Of a stretch of DNA of 64,000 nt, positions 8,430 to 17,122 are shown one piece after another. The position numbers were made by a program, and so were the translations under genes. The notes beneath the pieces were generated by a model. The model ran no database searches, had not been told where the DNA came from, and saw only the letters and a list, made by a program, of their open reading frames with translations. The stretch is from the NCBI GenBank assembly GCA_030425685.1, contig JAUIAD010000002.1, forward strand, positions 62,001 through 126,000, read 5' to 3'. Position 1 is the stretch's first letter; the number at the start of each line of letters is the position of its first letter. This stretch comes from Gammaproteobacteria bacterium (GTDB lineage: Bacteria; Pseudomonadota; Gammaproteobacteria; Coxiellales; Coxiellaceae).

Positions 8430-8867
8430 TTAGCAGTTAGGTGCAAGTCCTGCCGTACAACCACCACCCGTCGCTGTCCAAGTAATACCATTTGTGCTAT
8501 ATGTCGGCGTCAGTACATACGTATCGGCTGCAGCTATGCCATGCGTAGCTTGCGGCGTTACCGTAATCACTGAATTAGCTACTGTTGCAGTGGAAACTTG
8601 CCCTACCCCAGATGTAATATTTGCCGGAATTCCATAAGCACCCGCGTCACAATCGGCTAAAGTACCACCGCGTTGCTCTAAACAACTAGCAACGGCAACT
8701 TTATATCGATCAGCTGTCTGTACCACTTCACTGTAGTACGCTTTTTTGGTGTAATGAAGATACGTTGGTATTGCAATACCTGCTAGAATCGCAACAATCG
8801 CAATTGCTATCAACAATTCCATCAGCGTAAAACCTACTGATTTGCGTTGACTCTTGTTAATAACCAT
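8430..8867 (-). CDS. pilA: Type IV major pilin PilA
   Basis: Prepilin of 145 aa with a short basic leader (MVINKSQRKSVG) and class IVa cleavage site G|FTLMELLI with Glu+5. The hydrophobic helix (AIAIVAILAGIAIPTYLHY) is followed by a variable globular domain and a C-terminal Cys pair (GGGCTAGLAPNC) that can close the D-region loop; further Cys occur at SCLEQ and ADCD. First gene of the pilA-pilB-pilC-pilE-pilZ operon, hence probably the main fibre subunit. Expression is likely driven by the extended -10 promoter just upstream, and its ribosome-binding site is a run of nine G followed by AGAA (see separate entries). Confidence 0.92.
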   Translation of the reverse strand: MVINKSQRKSVGFTLMELLIAIAIVAILAGIAIPTYLHYTKKAYYSEVVQTADRYKVAVASCLEQRGGTLADCDAGAYGIPANITSGVGQVSTATVANSVITVTPQATHGIAAADTYVLTPTYSTNGITWTATGGGCTAGLAPNC

Positions 8868-8871
8868 TTCT

Positions 8872-8880
8872 CCCCCCCCC
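8872..8880 (-). repeat. G9 homopolymer forming the pilA ribosome-binding site
   Basis: Nine consecutive C on the + strand, read as GGGGGGGGGAGAA and then ATG on the pilA strand. The tract is the Shine-Dalgarno element itself, four bases from the pilA start codon. Homopolymers of this length are prone to slipped-strand changes. Confidence 0.85.
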
Positions 8881-8931
8881 TATGTAGATATATCAATATC
8901 AAAGCATGAAATCATTTCCACTTATATACAA

Positions 8932-8940
8932 ATTATAGCA
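8932..8940 (-). promoter_or_regulatory. Extended -10 promoter of pilA
   Basis: The pilA strand reads TGCTATAAT, a consensus TGn extended -10 with a perfect TATAAT. It would start RNA near 8925, giving a leader of about 58 bases. No convincing -35 hexamer is present at 17 bases, as is common for extended -10 promoters. Confidence 0.6.
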
Positions 8941-9205
8941 TATACAAGCGTCTTGATTTAAAAACGTGTCGATATTTTCTTTTTAAAACAATATGTTATA
9001 TTTTTTTGTCTCGACCGATGCCAGCACCCCGCTCGCGCTGGACAATACATGCCGAATGTCACTGTTGACTTGAGTATAGCTCAAAATTAGCACATGTCAT
9101 GCAGACCTGATCAGTAGCAATATCCTTCCTCGGTTGTTATATATAAGCTTCACACAAGCACGAAACTCCTGTTATATTTGATTAAGAGACATCGGGGTTG
9201 CAGCA

Positions 9206-9949
9206 ATGAGCAAACATATTTTAATTGTTGAGGATGATCAGGACTTAAGTGATATTCTCTCCTTAACCCTATCCAATGCTGGTTACAGCGTCACTGTATC
9301 GACAACACCAAAAGAATGCGAAGCAAGCATTAACAACAACACCCCTGATCTGGTGATTTTAGATATCAATCTCAACCTTCCTGAATGTAATGGCCTAGAT
9401 CTTTGTCGCCAGCTCCGCAAGAAACTGACTATTCCGATACTTATTTTATCGGGTTCGAATGATGATACGGATAAGTTGTTAGCACTAGAGTTAGGTGCCA
9501 ATAATTACCTCAATAAACCCATTAGCCCACGCGTGCTACTCTCTTTTGTTAAAACGACGTTTAACCCTCCCAGTGAGCCTATAAGCAGCACGGAGAATGC
9601 TGAAGAGCCGGTTAAAGTCGTTACAACACGCCTTGATTTTGGCCCTTATTCCTTAGACCTTGCCCATCAAACCCTCCACAGCGATAGCGGTAAGACTATC
9701 CGTATTACTGCAACTGAATTTAAGATTTTGCACTTATTTCTGCAAAACCCTTATCGTGTTTTATCACGCGATAAGATTTTGGATTATATTGAGGCAGAAG
9801 AAGCCTATGACCGCAGCATTGACCGCTTTATAGGGAAGCTAAGAAATAAAATCGAAGAAGATCCTAAAAACCCAAAATTTATCAAATCGATTTATGGTTC
9901 GGGTTATGTCTTTGAAGAGGATGTTGTTAAAAAAGAAAGGAAGCAGTAA
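9206..9949 (+). CDS. OmpR/PhoB-family response regulator (orphan)
   Basis: DNA-binding two-component response regulator of 247 aa. The receiver domain has the acidic pair D10-D11, phosphoacceptor D53 (LVILDINLN) and a conserved Lys in NYLNKPIS near residue 100. A linker of about 25 residues leads to a winged-helix DNA-binding domain (residues about 140-240) with ITATEFKILHLFLQNPYRVLSRDKIL and the wing KSIYGSGYVFE. The C-terminus is unusually lysine-rich (KKERKQ). No histidine kinase gene lies next to it. It is transcribed divergently from pilA, so it may control the pilus operon; that is inference from position alone. Confidence 0.9.
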   Translation: MSKHILIVEDDQDLSDILSLTLSNAGYSVTVSTTPKECEASINNNTPDLVILDINLNLPECNGLDLCRQLRKKLTIPILILSGSNDDTDKLLALELGANNYLNKPISPRVLLSFVKTTFNPPSEPISSTENAEEPVKVVTTRLDFGPYSLDLAHQTLHSDSGKTIRITATEFKILHLFLQNPYRVLSRDKILDYIEAEEAYDRSIDRFIGKLRNKIEEDPKNPKFIKSIYGSGYVFEEDVVKKERKQ

Positions 9950-10193
9950 AAAAGCCAGACCCTCAACTTTTATAACACCATTTTAAGCTTTGAACATAAA
10001 ACCATAATCAGCCCTCCTAACCCAGTTACTCATTAGTTTTGAGAACATAAAAACATTTAAAATCAAATGGTTAACGGAAATATTTCGCCCAAATCTATCC
10101 TTGCATACATTTTGGATACAAACAATGACTATTTTTAAGACATTTTTTTGTCATTATTCTTAGCCCACATTACTTAAAGAGGAGATGACAACA

Positions 10194-11453
10194 ATGCGTG
10201 ATTACGACCACCGTCAGAAAAGACGCCGACACAGTCACAGGAGAAGAGACCAAACAACAGCCTATAATGGACGTGGAATTGGCAATGCTCTTGCAGATGC
10301 AGGCGATGGAGCAAGAAATGTCTGCGCAGCTGATATCGCAGAAGCAGACTCATGGCGCGCAGGTGGTGCCAGCATTCATGAAGAGCAAGCAACACCACAA
10401 GATGAAATTTTCAGAACTTCCGCGATAGGCGATCAAACCACTTACCAAAAAGGTCTTGAAGGCGTCCAGGGGGCTGCAGGTACTCTTGGCGCTTTCTCCG
10501 CTATCAGAGATGGGCGCGACGCCTTAACAGAAGGAAAATATGATCAAGTTGTCTTAAATGCCATTTCTGCTGGTGCTGGTTGCGCAATGGCAGTCCACGA
10601 TTTTCATGCTACGGCTGGCGTCAATTATCTGGGTGGCGCTCTGGAACCTATTTCTGGAGCTGTTGGCGCATTCGCAGAACTAGGTTTAGTAATGAGTGAA
10701 GCACGCTACTGCTATAAGCGTAAGAAGAATGCTGCACTAAACTCAACAAAACTAGAAAAATGTATCGAATATTTGGGTATCGCCATGAATATCGCCGTAA
10801 AATCAGGAAGGGGTCAAGTGACGGGCATGGATAAACTCTTTTGTTATAACCATGATAGTAGCGGAAAATTTACAACCTATACACCTGAAATGTACTCTGG
10901 ACCATTAAAAGGACTAACTCTCTCAGAAGCAGCTGAGCTTAACCAACTTCTTCACGCAGCCTTAGTAGTAGAAGACTTCTTCTCACAAGGAACTCGAAGT
11001 GAACTATTAGGTTTTGCCGGACACGGCTTAGCCGCATTCGCAAAGATGGGGCTCAATACTAGCGCTATCGTACTTACTGCTGCGGGCTCCACCTTATCAG
11101 GTGGGCTCTTTATAGCAGCCGGCGCAGTTGTTGGTATTGCTTATGCCGCTGGTCACACGTACATGGGGTATAGACGCTCTAGGGCCGATAAAAACAGGTT
11201 TGCCGATGCCGTGCGCGACGGTGATATTCCAGGCTTTAGAGCCATTGAAATGGACAGAAAAGCAAGGGCACTGTATACAGAGGAACTAGAACAAAAAAGG
11301 TTTCGTCGATTTCGCACTAGCCCTGAAAAACATAGGACCTCATACAGCGACTACATGCGTGTTAAAAGTTTGGATTTAAAACAACAAATAGAAATGTCCT
11401 CTAGGTACAGTGATGTACCCTTTTTCCAAAATATTATTTCTCAGTGGAGTTAA
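10194..11453 (+). CDS. Unknown protein with arginine-rich N-terminus and hydrophobic segments; candidate secreted effector
   Basis: I do not recognise this 419-aa protein. The ATG at 10194 is chosen because AAGAGGAG ends nine bases upstream; the ATG at 10185 abuts that site. The N-terminus is strongly basic (HRQKRRRHSHRRRD), followed by an alanine/glycine-rich part. A weakly hydrophobic region lies around residues 85-165 and two long hydrophobic helices around 285-330 (IVLTAAGSTLSGGLFIAAGAV). The C-terminus is charged and helical, with a second Arg cluster (FRRFRTS). No signal peptide. It stands alone between an orphan regulator and another unknown gene on the opposite strand. Architecture and lack of relatives known to me fit a host-directed effector, but no enzymatic motif is visible. 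Confidence 0.7.
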   Translation: MRDYDHRQKRRRHSHRRRDQTTAYNGRGIGNALADAGDGARNVCAADIAEADSWRAGGASIHEEQATPQDEIFRTSAIGDQTTYQKGLEGVQGAAGTLGAFSAIRDGRDALTEGKYDQVVLNAISAGAGCAMAVHDFHATAGVNYLGGALEPISGAVGAFAELGLVMSEARYCYKRKKNAALNSTKLEKCIEYLGIAMNIAVKSGRGQVTGMDKLFCYNHDSSGKFTTYTPEMYSGPLKGLTLSEAAELNQLLHAALVVEDFFSQGTRSELLGFAGHGLAAFAKMGLNTSAIVLTAAGSTLSGGLFIAAGAVVGIAYAAGHTYMGYRRSRADKNRFADAVRDGDIPGFRAIEMDRKARALYTEELEQKRFRRFRTSPEKHRTSYSDYMRVKSLDLKQQIEMSSRYSDVPFFQNIISQWS

Positions 11454-11495
11454 AGTGTAATAAAGGCTTTATCTTGCCAATACTCATTTCAACTG

Positions 11496-11516
11496 GGGCT
11501 AGACCGTGACTAGCCC
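11496..11516. terminator. Hairpin between convergent unknown genes
   Basis: GGGCTAG and CTAGCCC pair perfectly around a seven-base loop, and flanking AACTG/CAGTT can extend the stem with a bulge. It lies between two converging genes. There is no long T run, so termination is likely but not certain. Confidence 0.5.
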
Positions 11517-11618
11517 TTCAGTTATTAATACCAAGTGGAGGCAGCTTGCCTGAAGAACAGTGCCAATCAAACCCCAGAATGATGAAGCCTAATAACTGCT
11601 TTGAGCTACCACCTTCTC

Positions 11619-14093
11619 TTACCCAGTGGTACGCAACCAGCCTGATCTGCCTTGCAATTTTGTTTCCCGCTTACGAAGCGAAAAACGTTGCTGAGTGCCT
11701 ACTCTTGGCGCTGCCGTAGGTTGACGAGCAGGTGCAGCCTGTTGAAACACAGCATCATTCCTAAATGTATTGAGCATATTTGCATATTGCTCTGCTTGCT
11801 GGTTAGCAAGCGCATTACGCCCCATTGCTTCCCGCTCGCTAAGAAGGCTTCGTGGCATTTGTTGTTGAAAACTTTGCTGCAATTCATTTCGTGCTTTCAG
11901 TTCTTCCGTTGAAATTTTCTGACGCACTTCTTGCTCCCGTGATTTACTAAATCTTTTCTCGACAACATCATCCCCAAGCACGTTTCGACGAAAATCAACT
12001 CCTAATGTATTCATATCATCTCCGGCATCCCTTCCTTTTAGCGCCATAATTTTACTAGGATCCTGCACTTTCAAATCACCCGTAAGCACATTATTACCCA
12101 CCAAGCTCACCAAAGCTGCTAAGATCTTATTCGTCTTATAGATATGCTGACTTAGTTTTTCACTCACTGACTCGTCTTCAATTAACTCAATGGAGCTTTG
12201 ATTGTACTCAACTAAATACTCATGAAGCGTATGCCCAAAACCTGCTACTGCCGAATCTTCATAAAAGTCATCAAATCGCTTACCAGAACTTCTATATCCT
12301 TGCATATCAGTCTCAAATGGCTTTAATACATCATACTGATAATCACCTCGATGGTCATTTGCCTGCTGTTGTGCTGGAGCTTGATAGCCACCAGCCACTT
12401 GAAACTTATCTTCATTTCGACTACGCAATTCATTTAGTACACTATCAATGCTAACAACAATTTTTCGCAATTGATAATCACGCGTACATTCATCGTAGTT
12501 TTTGCTAGCATCGTAAATTCCAAAAACCATGCTATTACAAAATTGAGATAAACCTGGAGGTGTACTAACATACTCATTAAGACCTAAAGCGCTAAAATAA
12601 TCAGCCGTGTAACCGCGATCAATTTCCTTAGCAACAATAGCCTGCATAAAGGCGAATATCGTTGGATCATTCTTGATAAATGTTGTTAATAGCTTCATAA
12701 ACTCCTTTCTTTCATTACGTCTAGTTGCCAAATTACCAACGTACTGTACAGCAGAGGTATAAGCATCAGAAAAAGCAACTGCAAACAAACGTACATTAGC
12801 ATCAGTAGGTAATTTATCACAGACAAATGCCTCATCCATATACGCTGTTAAAATCTGATAAAATAAGTCGACGGCAATCATGATATGCGCACATTCATCG
12901 GTATCAACACTTGTATTGATATCATAAATACCTTTTGGCAATAACAATGCCGTACCACCAGTCAATAGTACAAATAAACCTTTACAAATACCCGCTTCTA
13001 TTTCTTGACTCTTAGCCATTGATAGTGCCTTTTCCTTCGTGACACGAGGGTTGCGGCTCCAATTCATTAGCGTACGAAAATGAGTACTTAAGCTACTTTC
13101 AAGTTTATCCCTTACCTCATGCTCATAAGCCATAAACAAGGCTTTTGTTGTTTCTACACGATTTCGACAGGCTGAATTAATCAGTTCATTACCAACACGC
13201 TTATTCATTTCCTCATAAAAATTAGTGTCCTTCATTCTAGTTAAGTAACGAGACAAGTTACTATTATCAGTTGTTAACCTGCCATGCTCAGGCTTTACCG
13301 ATTCAATCTCTCTTTTACCGCGCATTAAATATGATTGACCTTGCGCATCTTCAGCATAAAAAACACCATTTGCAATATCCTTACGCCCATCAGAATCACG
13401 ATACATACTTCTTACTAAAAGTGAAATAGAATGCCAAGTCCAGTCATCTTCATGTGTCTGCGCTAAATTTTTTAAAGTCCCTAATCGTAGTGTCGCCCAC
13501 ATTTTTGAAAAACGGTAACCATTTTCTTTAACGCTAGAAACAGAATGCCCTTTAAAACCTACTTGCGTATGCGAAGGACCTGAGGCTTTCTTCCCATCAG
13601 GAAAAATAACATTTTTACCAAGCAAGTCTGTCATATCACTTTCAAATTGCTCAAAACGCAACTTAGGGTCATTGTTAAAACGACCTATACGACCTTGTAA
13701 AGCATAACCAGCCGTACCACCCTTTTTCTCGTTGGTGGTTAAAGGGCTCATGACTGAGTTAGGATTTGACATAAAATCCCAATTACCGGCATATTCAGTT
13801 CTAAGTGCTGAGTACGCTCCTTTTACTGGGTCATTGGCAATATCACAAATAATACTAAAAAAACCACCAAACCCTGGTATTGCTTTTAGCGCACCAGTAA
13901 AGACTTTCGTAAAAATGGTTGCGGCTTGATCTAGCTGTTGGGAAAACTCAGCGTCGTGCTTATATTGGGCTAAAATCTGGCGAGTTCGGGTATTAAGCTT
14001 GTTAGATATTACTGTGGCAGTACTCTCACATTCCTGTTTAATCTTTTCCATCGCTGTACGGTATTGGAATGACTCTGCTACATGTGTTCTCAT
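11619..14093 (-). CDS. Large unknown helical protein; candidate effector
   Basis: Unrecognised 824-aa protein. The ATG at 14093 (MRTHVAESFQYR) is preferred because GGGAGCAAG sits right before it; an upstream in-frame start would add a stretch not preserved in style. No signal peptide. The N-terminal 100 residues are helical and include a short hydrophobic patch (IPGFGGFFSIICDIA). One clear hydrophobic hairpin-like segment lies near residue 390 (ICKGLFVLLTGGTALLLPKG). The last 150 residues are Gln/Arg-rich and probably coiled coil or disordered. It is flanked by other lineage-specific genes. Nothing in it matches a catalytic signature that I know; a translocated effector or a phage-like structural protein are both conceivable. 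Confidence 0.7.
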   Translation of the reverse strand: MRTHVAESFQYRTAMEKIKQECESTATVISNKLNTRTRQILAQYKHDAEFSQQLDQAATIFTKVFTGALKAIPGFGGFFSIICDIANDPVKGAYSALRTEYAGNWDFMSNPNSVMSPLTTNEKKGGTAGYALQGRIGRFNNDPKLRFEQFESDMTDLLGKNVIFPDGKKASGPSHTQVGFKGHSVSSVKENGYRFSKMWATLRLGTLKNLAQTHEDDWTWHSISLLVRSMYRDSDGRKDIANGVFYAEDAQGQSYLMRGKREIESVKPEHGRLTTDNSNLSRYLTRMKDTNFYEEMNKRVGNELINSACRNRVETTKALFMAYEHEVRDKLESSLSTHFRTLMNWSRNPRVTKEKALSMAKSQEIEAGICKGLFVLLTGGTALLLPKGIYDINTSVDTDECAHIMIAVDLFYQILTAYMDEAFVCDKLPTDANVRLFAVAFSDAYTSAVQYVGNLATRRNERKEFMKLLTTFIKNDPTIFAFMQAIVAKEIDRGYTADYFSALGLNEYVSTPPGLSQFCNSMVFGIYDASKNYDECTRDYQLRKIVVSIDSVLNELRSRNEDKFQVAGGYQAPAQQQANDHRGDYQYDVLKPFETDMQGYRSSGKRFDDFYEDSAVAGFGHTLHEYLVEYNQSSIELIEDESVSEKLSQHIYKTNKILAALVSLVGNNVLTGDLKVQDPSKIMALKGRDAGDDMNTLGVDFRRNVLGDDVVEKRFSKSREQEVRQKISTEELKARNELQQSFQQQMPRSLLSEREAMGRNALANQQAEQYANMLNTFRNDAVFQQAAPARQPTAAPRVGTQQRFSLRKRETKLQGRSGWLRTTG

Positions 14094-14279
14094 TATCTTG
14101 CTCCCACTTGTTAAATGCCCCTTAAGATATAAATACAGTATAGGGAGGCAATGTTTATAGAATATACTGGAAATGTTCACACAATGTATCAATCCAAAAA
14201 ACTCAAGATATTCAAAATACCACCATTTTTCAATTAATTATGCAGGGTTCACAAATCAATTCCTTCCAAGAAGTCTTCT

Positions 14280-14696
14280 ATGATATATTTAGCTCAGACA
14301 CAACAATGGCCTAGGCATAAAAGCATGGAACTAACTGAAGACTCACCACAAGGCGACTATCAAATTAAAGCCTACGAACCTGGCATTATTACCATCAATG
14401 AAACACAATATTGCCAGAGCTTGATTCTTACGCGCGATACGCTAATTACCGACTGGCCACCGCAAAACCTTTCAGAACTGCAGGATGAACATCTGCAAGC
14501 CATTTTAAACCTTAAACCGAGCGTCATTCTGCTTGGCACAGGCAAAGCCTTTCAACTACCGCCAACAGCACAGCTTGCCCGGCTGTATAAAGCCGGATTT
14601 GGTGTTGAATCAATGGATACCGGCGCTGCTTGCCGCACCTTCTGTGCGCTAAGTGCAGAAGGAAGAAATGTCGTTGCCGCTCTTTTAATTGATTAG
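14280..14696 (+). CDS. Mth938-like domain protein (DUF498/NDUFAF3 family)
   Basis: Small protein of the Mth938 fold, related to the mitochondrial complex I assembly factor NDUFAF3; bacterial function is not settled. The family pattern is clear: YEPGIITINETQYCQSLIL, then PSVILLGTGKAFQLPP, and the end GVESMDTGAACRTFCALSAE with the conserved MDTGAACRT. Relatives usually begin near MELTEDSP, so the ATG at 14325 may be the true start; the ATG at 14280 is listed as the longest frame. It precedes nadE by 12 bases and is probably co-transcribed with it. Confidence 0.85.
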   Translation: MIYLAQTQQWPRHKSMELTEDSPQGDYQIKAYEPGIITINETQYCQSLILTRDTLITDWPPQNLSELQDEHLQAILNLKPSVILLGTGKAFQLPPTAQLARLYKAGFGVESMDTGAACRTFCALSAEGRNVVAALLID

Positions 14697-14708
14697 CAAG
14701 GATAAAAG

Positions 14709-16343
14709 ATGAATAAACTTACCGTTGTCACTGCACAACTTAATTTACTACTTGGCGATATTGAAGATAATGCCGAACGAATTATTGCCGAAGCAAACAA
14801 AGCCTATCATGATCATAAGGCCGACTTGGTCCTTTTTCCAGAACTTAGCATTACTAGTTACCCACCCGAAGATTTATTATTTCGCCCAGCACTCTACGAA
14901 CGAACACGCCAGGCATTGGAAAAAATACGTCACGGCGTCAAACACCCCACGATTGTCATTGGCTACCCAGATAAGATTGGCGATAAGCTCTATAATATGG
15001 CGGCTGTGATTAAAAACGGTGAGATTATTGCGACGTATGCTAAACAAAAACTACCGAATTACACCGTCTTTGATGAAAAACGCTATTTTTCTCCTGGCAA
15101 TTCACCTTGTGTTATCGATATTAAAGGCGTCAAAATCGGAGTGGTTATCTGTGAAGACTTATGGTTTGATGAGCCCATCAAGCAAAGCACTGACGCTGGC
15201 GCACAATTAATAGTGTCTATCAACGCCTCCCCTTTTGCGCAAGATAAAGCACATGCGCGCCGTGACTTATTAAAAAAACAAAGCAGCAGTTATCAGGTAC
15301 CCATTGTCTACATTAACTCTGTTGGCGGACAAGATGAGTTAATTTTCGATGGCGGCTCGATGGCATTTAATCAACTGGGCGAGCAATGCCAACAAGCCGC
15401 ATACTGCCAAGAAGATTTAATGAAAGTTGTTTTTGATATTGATAACAATCTTGATATACTTAGCAAACAACCGACACCAGCCGAACCCTTGGATGAAGAA
15501 AAAATTTATAAAGTACTGGTACTCGGCGTACGAGACTATATTGAAAAAAATAATTTCCCCGGCGCCATTGTTGGCATATCGGGTGGTGTTGATTCCGCAT
15601 TAACACTAGCTATTGCTGCTGATGCCATTGGTGCTGAGCGGGTACAAGCTGTAATGATGCCGTCTAGACACACGTCTACCATGAGTCTTGAAGATGCCCA
15701 AGCTGAAGCGACATCGCTTGGCGTTACTTATTCTATTATAGGAATTGAATCGGTATTTGAAGCCTTTATGAGCGCCTTATCACATGAGTTTAAAGACTTA
15801 CCTGCAAATACCGCCGAGGAAAACCTACAAGCACGCTGTCGCGGCACGATGTTAATGGCTATTTCCAACAAAAAAGGACCTATTGTTTTAACCACAGGCA
15901 ACAAGAGTGAAATGGCTGTTGGCTACGCAACACTGTATGGTGATATGGCTGGCGGATTTGCGGTTTTAAAAGACGTGTATAAAACGATGGTCTATCGACT
16001 TTGCAAATACCGCAATACTATTTCTCCTGTTATTCCCGAACGTGTATTAGAACGTCCACCGACAGCAGAATTAGCACCCGATCAGTGCGATCAAGATAGG
16101 CTGCCTGCTTACCCTATCCTAGATGAAATACTAGAAGAATATATCGTGCAAGACAAAGACCCCCAAGCCATAGCACAAGCAGGTTTTAATCTAGAGACTG
16201 TTAAAGATGTTATTCACATGGTCAACCGCAATGAATATAAACGACGACAAGCACCGATTGGCATCCGCATAACACAACGCGCCTTTGGCAAAGATCGACG
16301 CTACCCCATTACTTCCGGATACACGAAAAGACTGTTTCAATAA
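14709..16343 (+). CDS. nadE: Glutamine-dependent NAD+ synthetase
   Basis: Converts nicotinate adenine dinucleotide to NAD+ using ammonia released from glutamine. The N-terminal nitrilase-type glutaminase domain (about residues 1-250) shows the Glu-Lys-Cys triad in LFPELSITSYPPED, KQKLPNYTVFDEKRYF and VVICEDLWF. The C-terminal synthetase domain has the ATP P-loop GISGGVDSAL, then MMPSRHTS and TTGNKSEMAVGYATLYGDM. At 544 aa it is the two-domain form common in proteobacteria. AAGGA lies before the ATG. It is followed by a strong hairpin terminator and converges with a lipase gene. Confidence 0.97.
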   Translation: MNKLTVVTAQLNLLLGDIEDNAERIIAEANKAYHDHKADLVLFPELSITSYPPEDLLFRPALYERTRQALEKIRHGVKHPTIVIGYPDKIGDKLYNMAAVIKNGEIIATYAKQKLPNYTVFDEKRYFSPGNSPCVIDIKGVKIGVVICEDLWFDEPIKQSTDAGAQLIVSINASPFAQDKAHARRDLLKKQSSSYQVPIVYINSVGGQDELIFDGGSMAFNQLGEQCQQAAYCQEDLMKVVFDIDNNLDILSKQPTPAEPLDEEKIYKVLVLGVRDYIEKNNFPGAIVGISGGVDSALTLAIAADAIGAERVQAVMMPSRHTSTMSLEDAQAEATSLGVTYSIIGIESVFEAFMSALSHEFKDLPANTAEENLQARCRGTMLMAISNKKGPIVLTTGNKSEMAVGYATLYGDMAGGFAVLKDVYKTMVYRLCKYRNTISPVIPERVLERPPTAELAPDQCDQDRLPAYPILDEILEEYIVQDKDPQAIAQAGFNLETVKDVIHMVNRNEYKRRQAPIGIRITQRAFGKDRRYPITSGYTKRLFQ

Positions 16344-16355
16344 TAAAAAATAAAT

Positions 16356-16377
16356 GGGGTGCCATATTGCGCACCCC
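16356..16377. terminator. Bidirectional terminator between nadE and tesA-like gene
   Basis: GGGGTGC and GCACCCC form a perfect seven-base-pair stem with an eight-base loop. The flanks are A-rich upstream and T-rich downstream, so it can serve both converging genes. Confidence 0.75.
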
Positions 16378-16404
16378 TAACTTTATTTAACACATAGCAA
16401 CCAG

Positions 16405-17019
16405 TTACTTTTGAATAGCACCTGACTGCGCTAACAATTGCGCCACCCCTTCAGCTAATAATTTATAGCCCTTTTTATTAAAATGCACCCAGTCTGATTT
16501 ATTACTACGATCCTTCATAATACTGGGAATTAAATTTTCAGCCAAAGGAATATGATTACGCTCAGCAATGGTTTTATAAAATGCTGGTGGTTTTGCGCTA
16601 AGTTTTAATGCCGGTACGGCTAACATCACCACTTCAGCATGCGCCTGCTTAATCATATCTACCATTTTTTGTAAGTTCTTCTCAGTAATATCGGCTGGCA
16701 GCCGTTTAATAGAATCATTACCACCTAAACATAAAATAACAAGTTGTGGATGAAAGTTCGCAAGCACACCAGGCAACCGCGCCACACCACCTATTGACTG
16801 TTCTCCAGGAACACCAGCATTAATAACACGTCGATGAATCAATGTCTCTAATACAGCAGGGTAACTATCTTGTCGTGTGACACCGGTGCCATAGGTTAGA
16901 CTATCACCGAAAGCCACTATAACAGCATTTAGCGGCAAAGGTGATAATTGCGGCGTAGACTCACTGCACGAGGCAATAAAGAATAAAAAAAATAATGGTA
17001 GAATCTTTCGTAGTGTCAT
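16405..17019 (-). CDS. tesA: TesA-like SGNH/GDSL esterase, lipoprotein
   Basis: Periplasmic or membrane-anchored arylesterase/thioesterase/lysophospholipase of the SGNH family. A lipoprotein signal peptide ends in the lipobox IASC at about residue 18. The catalytic blocks are block I AFGDSLTYGTG (nucleophile Ser), block III LGGNDS (Asn) and block V DWVHFNKKGY (Asp and His). Length (204 aa) matches TesA. The lipobox distinguishes it from E. coli TesA, which is a soluble periplasmic enzyme. It stands alone, convergent to nadE. Confidence 0.88.
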   Translation of the reverse strand: MTLRKILPLFFLFFIASCSESTPQLSPLPLNAVIVAFGDSLTYGTGVTRQDSYPAVLETLIHRRVINAGVPGEQSIGGVARLPGVLANFHPQLVILCLGGNDSIKRLPADITEKNLQKMVDMIKQAHAEVVMLAVPALKLSAKPPAFYKTIAERNHIPLAENLIPSIMKDRSNKSDWVHFNKKGYKLLAEGVAQLLAQSGAIQK

Positions 17020-17122
17020 TTGCTGATCCTTCAGTGTTTTAGCATTATTTTAAACTACTAAACACTAGCAAAACAAGGCAAAAACCATGGCAAGATTAAC
17101 TTCGTTACAACCACTACTTGTA

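Larger units (their letters stand above)
8868..9205. other. 338-base divergent control region, pilA versus response regulator
   Basis: No coding frame of note. It holds the pilA ribosome-binding site with its G tract, a pilA-facing extended -10 box, and AT-rich DNA up to the response regulator, whose ribosome-binding site is weak (GGGGTTG at 9193-9199). No sigma-54 (GG-N10-GC) site could be picked out with confidence. Confidence 0.5.
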
